Assembly: GCF_024611995.1 (NCBI RefSeq)
Contig: NZ_CP102509.1
Span: 1,488,001-1,552,000 of the forward strand
DNA length: 64,000 nt
Direction: 5' to 3'
DNA from: Streptomyces sp. NBC_00162
GTDB taxonomy: Bacteria > Actinomycetota > Actinomycetes > Streptomycetales > Streptomycetaceae
Under the pieces are notes generated by a model. That model made no database searches, was not told where the DNA came from, and worked only from the letters and a program-made list of their open reading frames with translations. The translations under genes and the position numbers were made by a program. Below, piece after piece: positions 17,042 to 26,379 of the stretch; the stretch's first letter is position 1; each line of letters starts with the position of its first letter.

Positions 17042-19762
17042 TCAGGCGGCCTTCGACCGGCGGGCCACGAGTTTGCCCAGTTCCCACACGAGCAGGAGCG
17101 CGAGGGCGGCGAGCAGCGCCCAGCCGAACTGCCGCGCGTCGATCTCGGTCGTCCCGAGGATGCGCTGGAAGCCGTCCGTCTGGGTCACCAGCACGGAGAG
17201 CACGAACTGGGCCAGGGCCACCCAGTTCATCTGCTTGCTGTCGAACGTGGAGGTCGTCAGCACGGATTCCGTCTCGCTGCGGCATTCGAAGGCGGCCACG
17301 ATCAGACAGAGCGAGAAGGCCGTGAACGCGATCGACTGGCCCGTCGCGACGCTGTCGTAACGGCTCTGGCCGAGCCGGATCAGCCAGAGCAGGAGGACGG
17401 TGATCGCGAGCCCGCCCAGCCCGACCGTGATGAGCACGGGCCGCGTGAGCACCGATTCCCCGCGCGGGCGCGGCCTGCGCCGCATGAGTCCGGCGCTCTC
17501 CCGGTCGAAGCCGAGCGCGAAGCCGAAGGAGGCGTTGACGACGAAGTGGATCCACAGCACCTGCGGCGGGGTGAAGGGCTCACCGGCGGCGATGTTGAAG
17601 ACGGTGGCCCCGAGGAACGTCAGTACGAACGTGACCAGCAGGAGCAGGACGAACCGGATGTACTTGGTGAGGTTGTCGTAGATCGTCCGGCCCTGCTCGA
17701 CGGCGTAGACGATGGTGGCGAAGTTGTCGTCGGAGAGGATCATGCGTCCGGCGTTCTTGGCCACGTCCGTGCCGCTGCCCATGGCGATTCCGATGTCGGC
17801 GGCCTTGATGGCGGGAGCGTCGTTGACGCCGTCCCCGGTCATCGCCACGACCTCGCCCTTCTTCTTGAGCGTGTTCGCGAGCAGCACCTTGTGCTCCGGG
17901 GCGACCCGCCCCACCACACCGATCCCCTCGATGCGGGCGAGCTGCTCCTCCTCGCTCATGGCGGCGAAATCGGAGCCGAGAACGGCCTCGCCGGGGATCC
18001 CGATCTGCCGGGCGATCGCCGCCCCGGTGGTGACGTCGTCCCCGGTCACCAGGCGGACCCGGATGTGCGCCGCCTGCGCGTCGGCCACCGCGGCCCTGGC
18101 CTCCTCACGGGGCGGATCGACCATGCCGACGAGACTGGTCATCCGCAGGTCGGTGACGTGCGCGAGCAGGTCGCCGTCCGGATCGAAGCCGTCCGGCTCC
18201 AGGTCGCGCATGGCCGCGGCCATCACCCGCCGCCCCTCGCCGCCCATCCTCTCGCTCTCCTCCTCGGCCCGGCGGAGCAGGTCGGCGTCCCACGGGACGG
18301 TCTCGCCCGCCGCGAGCGCGGTGGCCGCCCGCGCCATCACCGCCGGGGCCGCGCCTTTGACGAAACAGCGCACGACCTGCCGCCCGGAGGCGTCGACCGC
18401 CGAGTGGAAGGTGGCCATCAGCTTGTACTCGGGGTCGAACGGCAGGGTGGCGAGCCGGGGAAGGGCGTCCCTCGTGGCGTCGGTGTCCAGGCCGGCCTTG
18501 TGCGCGAGCACCAGCAGCGCCCCCTCGGTCGGATCGCCCACAACCTCGCCGCCCACCAGCTTGGCGTCGCTGGCCACCACGTACGGCAGGATCGCGTCCT
18601 CGATCCCCGCGGCGGACCCGGCGGCGTGGTGGACCTTCCCCGCGAGTCCGTAGCCCGTGCCCGACACGGTGTACCGGTCGGTGGGGCTCAGAACTTCAAC
18701 GGCGGTCATCTGGTTCATCGTCAAGGTGCCGGTCTTGTCCGAGTTGATCGCCGACGTGAACGCCAGCGTCTCCACCGACGGCAGTTCCTTGACGATGGCG
18801 TTCCGCTTCGCCAGGTTCAGGCTCCCGACGGACAGGATCGCCTGGGTCACGGTCGGCAGGGCCTCGGGAATGGCCGCGATGGCCAGCGAGACCGCGCTGA
18901 CGAACAGGACGTCCCAGGCCTGGTCCCGCTGGCGCCCCAGGGCGAACATCACGATCATGGTGAGGCCCGCCGCACCCGTGATCCACAGGGTCAGCCGGTC
19001 GAGCTCCTTGGTGAGTGGCGGCACCTCCTTCTCGGTGGCCGACAGCATGCCGGAGATCTTGCCGAGCTCGGTGTCCGCGCCGGTCGCGGTCACGACCATG
19101 ACGCCGCTGCCGTGGGTGACCGGGGTGTTCATGAACGCCGTATTGGTCTGATCGCCGGGCGAGAGCCGGCTGCCCGCCAGCGGGCCGGTCTCCTTCGCGG
19201 CGGGAACGCTCTCACCGGTCAGCGCCGACTCGTCGATCTGCAGGGCGCTGGCCTCGATGAGACGTCCGTCCGCCGGCACCTGGTCCCCGGCGGAAATCAG
19301 CACGACATCACCGTCGACGAGCTGTTCGGCGGGGATCTCGGCCTCCCTGCCGTCCCTGCGCACCCGGGCCGTCGCCTTCATCATCGACTTCAGCGCGTTC
19401 ATGGCGCTCTCGGCCTTGCCCTCCTGGCGCAGGCCCACGACCGCGTTCAGCAGCGTCAGTACGATCAGCAGGATCGCGGTGGTCCACTCCTGGATGACCA
19501 GCGAGACGATCGCCGCGGCCACCAGGACGATCTGCATGTAACTGCGGTACTGGGCGAGGAAGCGGCGCCAGGCCGGTGTCCGCTGCTCCTCGGGCAGGGC
19601 GTTGGGGCCGTGTGCGGCCAGGAGTTCGGCGGCCCGGGCCGCGGACAGGCCGGCCGCGGGATCGACATCGAACGCCGCCACGACCTCCTCGGGGGAGCGC
19701 GCGTACCAGCCGTCCCCGGCAGCCCGGGGCTGTTCCGCCACGGAATCCGACCGCACCGTCAT
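17042..19762 (-). CDS. Cation-transporting P-type ATPase (P2 type)
   Basis: 906 residues with the complete P2-ATPase order: N-terminal cation_ATPase_N region (GLSAARAAELLAAHGPNALP), actuator motif LTGES, membrane motif IPEALPT, phosphorylation site SDKTGTLTMNQ, the nucleotide domain, and TGDGVNDAPAIKAADIGIAM in the P domain. Six C-terminal helices follow. The PEALP variant and size fit Ca2+/Mn2+ or related P2 pumps of bacteria. The specific ion is unproved. It is sandwiched between PPK2 and SulP genes on the same strand. Confidence 0.92.
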   Translation of the reverse strand: MTVRSDSVAEQPRAAGDGWYARSPEEVVAAFDVDPAAGLSAARAAELLAAHGPNALPEEQRTPAWRRFLAQYRSYMQIVLVAAAIVSLVIQEWTTAILLIVLTLLNAVVGLRQEGKAESAMNALKSMMKATARVRRDGREAEIPAEQLVDGDVVLISAGDQVPADGRLIEASALQIDESALTGESVPAAKETGPLAGSRLSPGDQTNTAFMNTPVTHGSGVMVVTATGADTELGKISGMLSATEKEVPPLTKELDRLTLWITGAAGLTMIVMFALGRQRDQAWDVLFVSAVSLAIAAIPEALPTVTQAILSVGSLNLAKRNAIVKELPSVETLAFTSAINSDKTGTLTMNQMTAVEVLSPTDRYTVSGTGYGLAGKVHHAAGSAAGIEDAILPYVVASDAKLVGGEVVGDPTEGALLVLAHKAGLDTDATRDALPRLATLPFDPEYKLMATFHSAVDASGRQVVRCFVKGAAPAVMARAATALAAGETVPWDADLLRRAEEESERMGGEGRRVMAAAMRDLEPDGFDPDGDLLAHVTDLRMTSLVGMVDPPREEARAAVADAQAAHIRVRLVTGDDVTTGAAIARQIGIPGEAVLGSDFAAMSEEEQLARIEGIGVVGRVAPEHKVLLANTLKKKGEVVAMTGDGVNDAPAIKAADIGIAMGSGTDVAKNAGRMILSDDNFATIVYAVEQGRTIYDNLTKYIRFVLLLLVTFVLTFLGATVFNIAAGEPFTPPQVLWIHFVVNASFGFALGFDRESAGLMRRRPRPRGESVLTRPVLITVGLGGLAITVLLLWLIRLGQSRYDSVATGQSIAFTAFSLCLIVAAFECRSETESVLTTSTFDSKQMNWVALAQFVLSVLVTQTDGFQRILGTTEIDARQFGWALLAALALLLVWELGKLVARRSKAA

Positions 19763-19825
19763 GGTTGTGCCTCCGATCCGGGGCCGCGGACGCGTCCGGG
19801 CCGGCCGCGCGCCGCCCGAGGGCCG

Positions 19826-20797
19826 CTAGCCACGCTTCTTCTTCGGCTTGCTCCTCGGCTTGCCGTGCCGGGCGGCGTACGGGTCGGCCGGGGCGCCGGC
19901 GGGCGCCTCCTTCTCCAGCGCCCGTTTGGTGACGAGCAGGTCCTTGCGGGCCTCTTCCCCCACATCGGGGTACTGAGGATCGATGTCCATCAGGGTGTGC
20001 GCGAGGATCGCCCCCGCGCAGAGCCGCGCGAACCACTTCCGGTCCGCCGGTACGACGTACCACGGCGCCCACTTCGTACTCGTGGCCGACAGCATCTCGG
20101 AGAACGCAAGCTGGTAGTCGTCCCAGCGGCGCCGCTCCCGGACGTCCGCCGCGGAGAACTTCCAGTTCTTCTCCGGCCGGTCGATCCGCTTCAGGAAGCG
20201 GGTGCGCTGCTCCTCCTTGGACAGGTTCAGGAAGATCTTCACCACCTTGAACCCGTTGTCCGTGAGGTAGTGCTCCCAGCGGTTGATCTCCCGGTAGCGG
20301 CGGTCCCAGATGTCCGGCCCGAGTACCTCCTCCGGCAGCTTCTGCCGCAGGAGGAGTTCGGGGTGGACCCGTACGACGAGGACCTCCTCGTAGTGCGAGC
20401 GGTTGAAGATGGCGATCTCGCCGCGCTCGGGCAGCCGCCGGGCGTAGCGCCACAGGTAGTCGTGGTCGAGTTCCTCGGAGGAGGGCACCTTGAAGCTGCT
20501 GACCCGTACGCCCTGGGGGTTGACGCCGCTCATCACGTGGCGGATCGTCCCGTCCTTGCCCCCGGCGTCCAGCGCCTGGAGGGCGAGCACCACGCCGTAC
20601 GTGTCCTGGGCGGCCAGCCGCTCCTGGTACTCGGCGAGCAGCGACACCCCGGTCCGCAGCAGCTCCATCCCCTCGCGCTTCTTCATGCCGGCCTTGTAGC
20701 GGGGATCGAAGTCCCGTTCCAGACGCACCTTCGACCCCGGTCGCACCCGTAGCGGCTCGATGAAGTCCGCGATGCGTTCGGCTCTGTCGTCGGACAT
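19826..20797 (-). CDS. Polyphosphate kinase 2 family protein
   Basis: 323 residues of the PPK2 family, which transfers phosphate between polyphosphate and nucleotides. The Walker A-like LDAGGKDGTIRHVMSGVNPQ and the lid/catalytic IFNRSHYEEVLVVRVHPELL are visible, as are RFLKRIDRPEKNWKFSAADV and the late YVVPADRKWFARL. The sequence matches the PPK2-related polyphosphate:nucleotide phosphotransferase group (AMP/ADP acceptors). It is first in a probable operon with the P-type ATPase and SulP transporter, which could link phosphate energy storage to ion transport. Confidence 0.9.
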   Translation of the reverse strand: MSDDRAERIADFIEPLRVRPGSKVRLERDFDPRYKAGMKKREGMELLRTGVSLLAEYQERLAAQDTYGVVLALQALDAGGKDGTIRHVMSGVNPQGVRVSSFKVPSSEELDHDYLWRYARRLPERGEIAIFNRSHYEEVLVVRVHPELLLRQKLPEEVLGPDIWDRRYREINRWEHYLTDNGFKVVKIFLNLSKEEQRTRFLKRIDRPEKNWKFSAADVRERRRWDDYQLAFSEMLSATSTKWAPWYVVPADRKWFARLCAGAILAHTLMDIDPQYPDVGEEARKDLLVTKRALEKEAPAGAPADPYAARHGKPRSKPKKKRG

Positions 20798-20828
20798 CAG
20801 CGCTTGCCCCTTCCCCGGCCCCCGGCGG

Positions 20829-21146
20829 TCACGGCCCGTCCCCCGCTGTGTCCGGGGTGCTCCCGGTGGCGGCGGCGAGCGCCTTCCGGGACCGGCGTTC
20901 GGCCAGGATCGGGACGTACTTCCTGACCCTGGCCTGCCGGAACGCGTCGTACGAGGCCTCGACCGTCGCCTCCACGGTGTCGGCGTCGACCGACGGGTAG
21001 GCCGCCTTCAGCCGAGCCACGATGGTCCGGACGGACGCAAGTTCCTCCGGGGTGGGTGACCACTCTTCCGTTGTCCGCGCCCCGGGATCTTCCATGGCGG
21101 GTGAGGTCCCGGTCCGTTCCGCGCCCTGGAGCGTTGCAGGTGCCAT
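20829..21146 (-). CDS. Small protein with three-helix bundle domain
   Basis: 105 residues. The conserved part is LASVRTIVARLKAAYPSVDA followed by VEATVEASYDAFRQARVRKY and VPILAERRSRKAL. This resembles the three-helix-bundle dimerization domain found in many short Streptomyces and Mycobacterium proteins. The function is unknown. I chose ATG 21146 because GAAGG stands 9 bp upstream; an internal ATG at 21095 is possible. It precedes the PPK2 gene in the same direction with 31 bp between them. Confidence 0.7.
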   Translation of the reverse strand: MAPATLQGAERTGTSPAMEDPGARTTEEWSPTPEELASVRTIVARLKAAYPSVDADTVEATVEASYDAFRQARVRKYVPILAERRSRKALAAATGSTPDTAGDGP

Positions 21147-21295
21147 ATCCCACGACCTTCGGACCGCCGGTCCGCGCATGCCGACATCGGGTGAGGGTGT
21201 TCGTCACGGCGATTCTCTGCCAAACGGGACAAGATCGCCCATCGGGTGCGCGGATGTGGGAAGGCAGGCCGTGCGCCCGGGCCCGGCAAGGTCCG

Positions 21296-21420
21296 GAAGC
21301 GACGGCCTGGGGGGTGTCTTGCCGTGGGTGTGGCGGCGTTCGAGCTCGGTGTAGGCCTCGCGCACTTGCTCCAGCGGGTAGACGTTCGCGATCGGCACTG
21401 CGGAACGAGCTGGCAGCCAC
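21296..21420 (-). pseudogene. Zinc-binding dehydrogenase C-terminal fossil
   Basis: VPIANVYPLEQVREAYTELE followed by RRHTHGK is the C-terminal end of quinone-oxidoreductase/zinc-type alcohol dehydrogenases (normally ending GKIVL). Only ~35 codons remain and the final strand is lost. It lies immediately before the integrase region, suggesting that the mobile island or a deletion removed the rest. Confidence 0.6.
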
Positions 21421-21714
21421 TACGTCAGTCCACCCTGGACAACATCATCGCAGTTCAGCGCACTCTTCCCCTGGCCTTCAAGCGAGTTGGGGGAGTTCCG
21501 GAGCTGGAATCGGAGCGCCGTCGTAGCCCTTGACCTCGCCGTATCGGGTGCCGTTCATCCACTCCCCGCGGAAGCCTGCAATATCCTCCTGGGACCGTCC
21601 GATCCAGTTCCAGAACGTAACACGAGATATCCGTCTTCGTGCAGGTCAGGAATGGATTGGAACCTCTGGGGTCAGCAAAAGGTCAGCATTGGCGCCCCAG
21701 GAGTCCCGCACCAC

Positions 21715-22868
21715 ATGGCAACGAAGTCTCTGCCCCATGGCATGGGCACCTTCTACAAGGACTGCGAGCACCCGCAGTCCCGCTGGTCGAAGTGCCCGCA
21801 CGACTACACGCTCCGTTACCGCAACGCCGCCGGGAAGCAGACCGAGGAGGCGGGCTTCTCCACCCAGGAGAAGGCCATCGCCCGCCTCACCGCGGTCTAC
21901 CAGGAGAAGAAGGCCGCTCCCCGGAATCGGAGCAAGGCCGACCGCATCCAGAAGTACGGCGCGATGCAGTTCCGCGAGTACACCGCGGAATGGAAGGCCG
22001 GCCAGCGCGACCTCGCCGAGTCCTCGCTCCGCACCCTGGATTCCCTCCTAGAGCACCACATCCTCCCGACGCTCGGCAGCCGCCGGATGAGCACCTTCGA
22101 CCACAAGGTCGTCGACGGCTTCATCCGGACCATGGAGCGGAACGGCGCCGGCCTCGCCACCCAGTCCAACGCCTTCGACAAGGTGAAGTCGGTCCTCCTG
22201 GACGCCTACCGCCTCGGCATCTACACGGAGAACCCCGTCCTGGGCGTCAAGCCGCCGCAGTACGACCCCGAGCGCGCGGTCATCCCCTCCCCGCCCAGCT
22301 CCGCGACATACGCACCGCTGGCGACGACCGGTTCCTCCTGATCGCCGACCTCATGAGCGGCTGCGGCATGCGCAACGGCGAAGCCTTCGCCGTCAACATC
22401 AACAACCTCGTCGCCGGCGACGTCTACCGCATCACCGAACAGGTCAACCAGACCACCAAGACCTACGGCCGCCTCAAGCACCGCAAGCCCACCGACTACC
22501 GCGACGTCCCCCTCCCTGCACGCGTCCGGGAGACGATCGAGTGGTACGCCGACAAACACGGCACGGTCGACGGCTACCTCCTCCGCCACCCAATGGACCC
22601 CACGAGGCCGTTCCTCGCCTACTACCTCCAGAATCAGTGGCAGCGCATCAAGCGTGCCGGCGAGGTCGAGGTCCCCGACGGCATGGTGATCTACAGCCTG
22701 CGCCACTTCTTCGCGTCAAACTGCCTCACCAACGGCATCCCCATCACCGACGTCGCCGAATGGATGGGCCACAAGAGCCTCGACATCACCTTCAAGATCT
22801 ACCGCCACCTCATGCCCGGCTCCATCGGCAAAGCAGCCAAGATCCTGGACGTCGGCCTGGCTGCATGA
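21715..22868 (+). pseudogene. Tyrosine recombinase/integrase, frameshifted
   Basis: Two frames give one integrase of about 385 residues. The N-terminal part has a zinc-ribbon-like CEHPQSRWSKCPHDYTLRYR and the core-binding helices LAESSLRTLDSLLEHHILPT. The catalytic domain, in the next frame, has GCGMRNGEA (first Arg), YSLRHFFAS (His box), GHKSLDITFKIYRHLM (second His and Tyr nucleophile). The shift is one base in the C-rich run near 22287-22296. The usual His of HxLR is Tyr (YSLRH). If the frameshift is real, the enzyme is inactive. The ATG at 21715 starts MATKSLPHGMGTFYKDC. No adjacent tRNA or excisionase was seen. Confidence 0.8.
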
Positions 22869-23101
22869 CGCCCCAGGCAGCAGGTCTTTGGACGGCGCAT
22901 ACCGGGGAGAGGGATTCGGGCATGCGACCTGAGCTGCAGCCACGGTACGGGATCAGGAACACGAAACTCCGGAGCCCGGGCGTCCCAATCGCCGTAGTCT
23001 GACCGGGTGAATCTCAGCACCTCGTTGACTCCGCCCCTGAGTCTTGCCGCCACCACCGTTCGGCGTCCGAAGCCCATACCGGGACGGACGGGTCAGCGGC
23101 G

Positions 23102-24724
23102 GTGAGGCTCACCCAGTTGAAGGTCATCAACTACGCCCGTCTGCAAGACCTCGACATTGAGGTCCGCAAGCACCTTGTCATCGTGGGCGCGAACGATGTC
23201 GGCAAGACGTCGCTCCTGCGGATGCTTAACCTCACGCTGGGCGCCACGCTCGGCCAGCTGTACCAAGGTCTGTCCCGGGCGGATCTTCGAGACCAGGACC
23301 AGCCGCTGACCGTGGAGGCAGTGCTGGCTGACTTCTCCAGCATTGAGAGCGCGCTGTTCCACCGTGAAATCGACATAGATGCCTTCTCCGGCGCCATGTC
23401 ACTGACGGTCCGTCTCGATGTGCAGCCCGACGAGGATGACGTGGAGGCTGTTGTCATCCACCGGGTCCTTACCGGTACGGCAGACCATCGCGCGCCGACC
23501 CGCCAGCAGCTGGACGCATTGGGCTGGCGCTACCTGCCAGCCACACGCGGAACGAGTGGGGCGCAGCTCGGGGGCCCCAACAGTGCCCTGCAGCTGATGT
23601 TCGACAGCCTCGACCTGGGCGCGGAGACAGCCGTCCTCACGGAGATCCTCGGCGACTTCAATGACAAACTCCACGTCAGCGAGAGTTTGACCGAGCTCCG
23701 CAAGAAGATCGCCGAGCACCTGGCCAAAGCAATGCCTCGCTCAGTCACCGCCGACGATCTAGCTGTGCGCACCGCAGCCGACCCAGGGACGTCCGTGCTG
23801 GAGGGCGTGTCGATGTTCCTCCACCGAGATGACCAGTACGTGTCGATCGCGGAGCAGTCGGATGGCCTGCGCCAGCTGATGGCGCTCACCCTGTTCGACC
23901 TTGCCGAGAACGCCGCGAACATCATCGCGGTCGACGAGCCGGAGCTCCACCTTCATCCTGCCAGCCAGCGGACCATCGCCGAACTGTTTGCCGCGGCCAA
24001 GAACCAGAAGATCGTCTGCACGCACTCGCCTTATGTACTGCAGCGGTTCGAGCCAGGGCAGGTTTTGGTGGTCGCCCCCGGTGGAGAAGTGCACCAGATC
24101 CCGGATGCCGGCCTGGGCGCGGTGGAGAAGCTCCGCTCCCAGTGGTGGTCGCCGCGCCTGCTTGAAGCGCTGACCGCCCGCTACGTCATCGCGGTGGAAG
24201 GCGTGGCTGACAGGATCATCGTAGAAGCGGCAGCACGGGCACTCGGTATCGGGCTCGACCGGCTCGGCGTCGTCGTCTTCGAACTGGACGGTGCCCACAA
24301 GTTTCGGCACGTCTACAAGATGCTCGGCACGAATGGCTTCGGCGTGCACGTCCTCGGTCTTGTAGACAAGGCCGAGGAAGGCATCTTCGTTGGTGCCATC
24401 GGGGGTAACCGCAGGGACCTGGTCGGGACGAAGGTCTGGTCAAGTGACAGTGACCTGGAGGACGAGTACTGCAAGGCGCTGACGGGACCTGCCGTCGGCC
24501 GTATCCTCATCGACGCAGAGGTATGTCGGCTCGAAGGGCTGCTTCAGGCATGCGGTGCCTCCCGCGAGGACGAGCTCACTGACACAGCCGTCGCAGCCTA
24601 CTGCCGCAAGAACAAGACCGATGCAGCTACGGCCGTCGCGTACGCCATGACCCGCGAGCACGCGACGGCGATCGACAGCGTGGCCGGAATCCTCATCAAG
24701 GCCAAAGAACTGGCCGAACGATGA
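23102..24724 (+). CDS. gajA: Gabija GajA-like OLD-family ATPase/nuclease
   Basis: 540 residues. An ABC-type ATPase core has Walker A GANDVGKTS (residues 29-37) and Walker B IIAVDEPELHLHP (~272-284), then HSPYVLQRF. A C-terminal TOPRIM nuclease domain follows with VIAVEGVADRIIVEAAARAL (acidic Glu near 366) and LGLVDKAEE (~418-426). This is the layout of OLD nucleases and of GajA (578 residues in the type example), which nicks DNA when nucleotides are depleted. The next gene overlaps by 4 bp (ATGA) and encodes a UvrD-like helicase, which is the defining Gabija pair. The start is GTG. Known role: anti-phage defence. Confidence 0.85.
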   Translation: MRLTQLKVINYARLQDLDIEVRKHLVIVGANDVGKTSLLRMLNLTLGATLGQLYQGLSRADLRDQDQPLTVEAVLADFSSIESALFHREIDIDAFSGAMSLTVRLDVQPDEDDVEAVVIHRVLTGTADHRAPTRQQLDALGWRYLPATRGTSGAQLGGPNSALQLMFDSLDLGAETAVLTEILGDFNDKLHVSESLTELRKKIAEHLAKAMPRSVTADDLAVRTAADPGTSVLEGVSMFLHRDDQYVSIAEQSDGLRQLMALTLFDLAENAANIIAVDEPELHLHPASQRTIAELFAAAKNQKIVCTHSPYVLQRFEPGQVLVVAPGGEVHQIPDAGLGAVEKLRSQWWSPRLLEALTARYVIAVEGVADRIIVEAAARALGIGLDRLGVVVFELDGAHKFRHVYKMLGTNGFGVHVLGLVDKAEEGIFVGAIGGNRRDLVGTKVWSSDSDLEDEYCKALTGPAVGRILIDAEVCRLEGLLQACGASREDELTDTAVAAYCRKNKTDAATAVAYAMTREHATAIDSVAGILIKAKELAER

Positions 24725-26379
24725 ACCAGGGCACGCTGGACCCGGCCTACAGCCCTGCGGCGAACCTATTGGCCATCGCGCCGCCGGGCTGCGGCAAGAC
24801 CGAGCTGCTCGCCCGTCGCGCGGTGCATCTACTCGGCGGGCTGCAGCCCCACCAGCGCATCCTCGCGCTGACGTTCTCCAACCGCGCGAAGCAGAACCTG
24901 CGTGAGCGCCTGCTTCGCGCTCTGGGTCCCCAGCGCTTCGCGCGCCATGTCCGAGTCACCAACTTTCACGGCCATGCTGCTGAGATCATCCGTGCACACG
25001 GCCGGACACTCGGTCTTGATCCGAACACTCCGATGCCTGGCCGTTCCACCCTCGCAGGCGCGATCTCAGCCTTTACCGATGGCATGGACGTCGGCCCTGC
25101 CATCAACCGGAAGAAGGCCATCGAAGCTGCCCTGTCCGCGGCAAAGCAGGGCCCGTACGACGACGATGAAGTGCGCGAAGCCCTCACCGCCAGCGGCAAC
25201 ACGTACGCCCAGCAGATCGAGGCGGAGCGTATCGAAGCGGGGATCTTCCACTTTGAGGACCTGCTCCGGCACGCGCAACGGCTGCTCAGGGTCGAGAAGG
25301 TCGCCCGCCTATACCAGCTGCACTACGGTGCGGTTCTGGTCGATGAGTTCCAGGACATGTCGCCGCAACAGCTGGAGATCGCCCTCGCGAGCAGCGCGAC
25401 GAACCGGACCTTCGTCGGCGATCCCCTGCAGGGGATCTTCAGTTGGGCTGGTGCCAAGCCAGCGGAGGTGGAACGAAGGCTGAGGGAAATCTGCGGCAAA
25501 CCACAGCGGCTCAGTCTCTCCTATCGCTCTTCCCCTGCGGTGCTCGACGTCGTAAACCACGTTGCAGCCGAACTCGGCGATGTCACCGATCTCCGGGCAG
25601 TTCAGCCTGATGCCTGGCCCCAGGGCGGGGCGGCGGCCGCAGCAGGGTTCAACAGCGGGGCCGAGGAGGCGGGGTGGATCGTAGACAGGGCAACCGAGAT
25701 CCTCGCTGCATTTCCCAAGGCAACCGTAGGCGTCATCACTCGGTCTGGATGGCGCCGCAAATACGTTGATGCGGCGTTCTCGGACGCAGGCCACCTGAAT
25801 TGCCAGCGCTGGGACCTCGCGATCGAGGACAGCAGTATGGTCCAGCGGCTGGTGGTCACCGTTGCCAAGCTGCCGCGCCAAGCCGATATGGAGACACTGC
25901 GGGGCGTGGTGCTTGGGGGCATCGACCCGTGCGATGTCGACACGATGGAACAGGCGGCGAGCGCCCTCTCAGAGTTCGAGAGCCTAGCCACCCGGGCAGG
26001 GTCTCTCGCCGCAGCGGCATCCCAACTCCGTGTTGTCGACGAGGACTCAGCGATCGAGCCCGGTGTCCACCTGCTCAACGCCCACACGGGTAAAGGCCAG
26101 CAGTTCGACTGGGTTTTCATGCCCGGCTTCGAGTCCTGGCACATCCCAGATAGTCGAGCCGAGACCACAGAGCAATTGGAGGAGGAACTTAGGGTCGTCC
26201 TCGTCATGGTCTCCAGAGCACGCCACGGAATCGTCATCACCCGCGCGCGCTCCCTCATATCCAAGGCCGGCAGACCCTACCCCACGCGAGAGAGCCAATG
26301 GTGGCCATTGGTTATCGAACCATGCCTGATGAACGCCAACACCCTCGTCCGGCACATCTCCACACTGGCGACCTACTGA
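24721..26379 (+). CDS. gajB: Gabija GajB-like UvrD/Rep helicase
   Basis: 552 residues of superfamily 1A helicase. Walker A is APPGCGKTELL (residues 20-30); Walker B is VLVDEFQDMSPQQ (~205-217); GDPLQGIFSWAGA (motif III), LSLSYRSSPAVLD (motif IV), HTGKGQQFDWVFMPG (motif V) and LVMVSRARHGIVITRA (motif VI) follow in order. The gene is translationally coupled to GajA. GajB senses DNA ends/ssDNA and activates GajA in the studied systems. Its TGA stop lies inside the IS630 element: the IS entered the original TAA stop codon, adding only one Tyr. The helicase should therefore remain functional. Confidence 0.85.
   Translation: MNQGTLDPAYSPAANLLAIAPPGCGKTELLARRAVHLLGGLQPHQRILALTFSNRAKQNLRERLLRALGPQRFARHVRVTNFHGHAAEIIRAHGRTLGLDPNTPMPGRSTLAGAISAFTDGMDVGPAINRKKAIEAALSAAKQGPYDDDEVREALTASGNTYAQQIEAERIEAGIFHFEDLLRHAQRLLRVEKVARLYQLHYGAVLVDEFQDMSPQQLEIALASSATNRTFVGDPLQGIFSWAGAKPAEVERRLREICGKPQRLSLSYRSSPAVLDVVNHVAAELGDVTDLRAVQPDAWPQGGAAAAAGFNSGAEEAGWIVDRATEILAAFPKATVGVITRSGWRRKYVDAAFSDAGHLNCQRWDLAIEDSSMVQRLVVTVAKLPRQADMETLRGVVLGGIDPCDVDTMEQAASALSEFESLATRAGSLAAAASQLRVVDEDSAIEPGVHLLNAHTGKGQQFDWVFMPGFESWHIPDSRAETTEQLEEELRVVLVMVSRARHGIVITRARSLISKAGRPYPTRESQWWPLVIEPCLMNANTLVRHISTLATY

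Noticed and set aside
17021..20752. A 1243-codon open frame on the plus strand opposite the ATPase and PPK2 genes
   Set aside because: It is the antisense shadow of two well-conserved genes; its composition (Arg/Gly/His/Asp-rich, no motifs) is what high-GC third positions produce.
21400..21714. A tRNA or att core upstream of the integrase
   Set aside because: No cloverleaf, no GGTTCGAATCC-type T-arm and no exact repeat elsewhere in the window could be found by eye.
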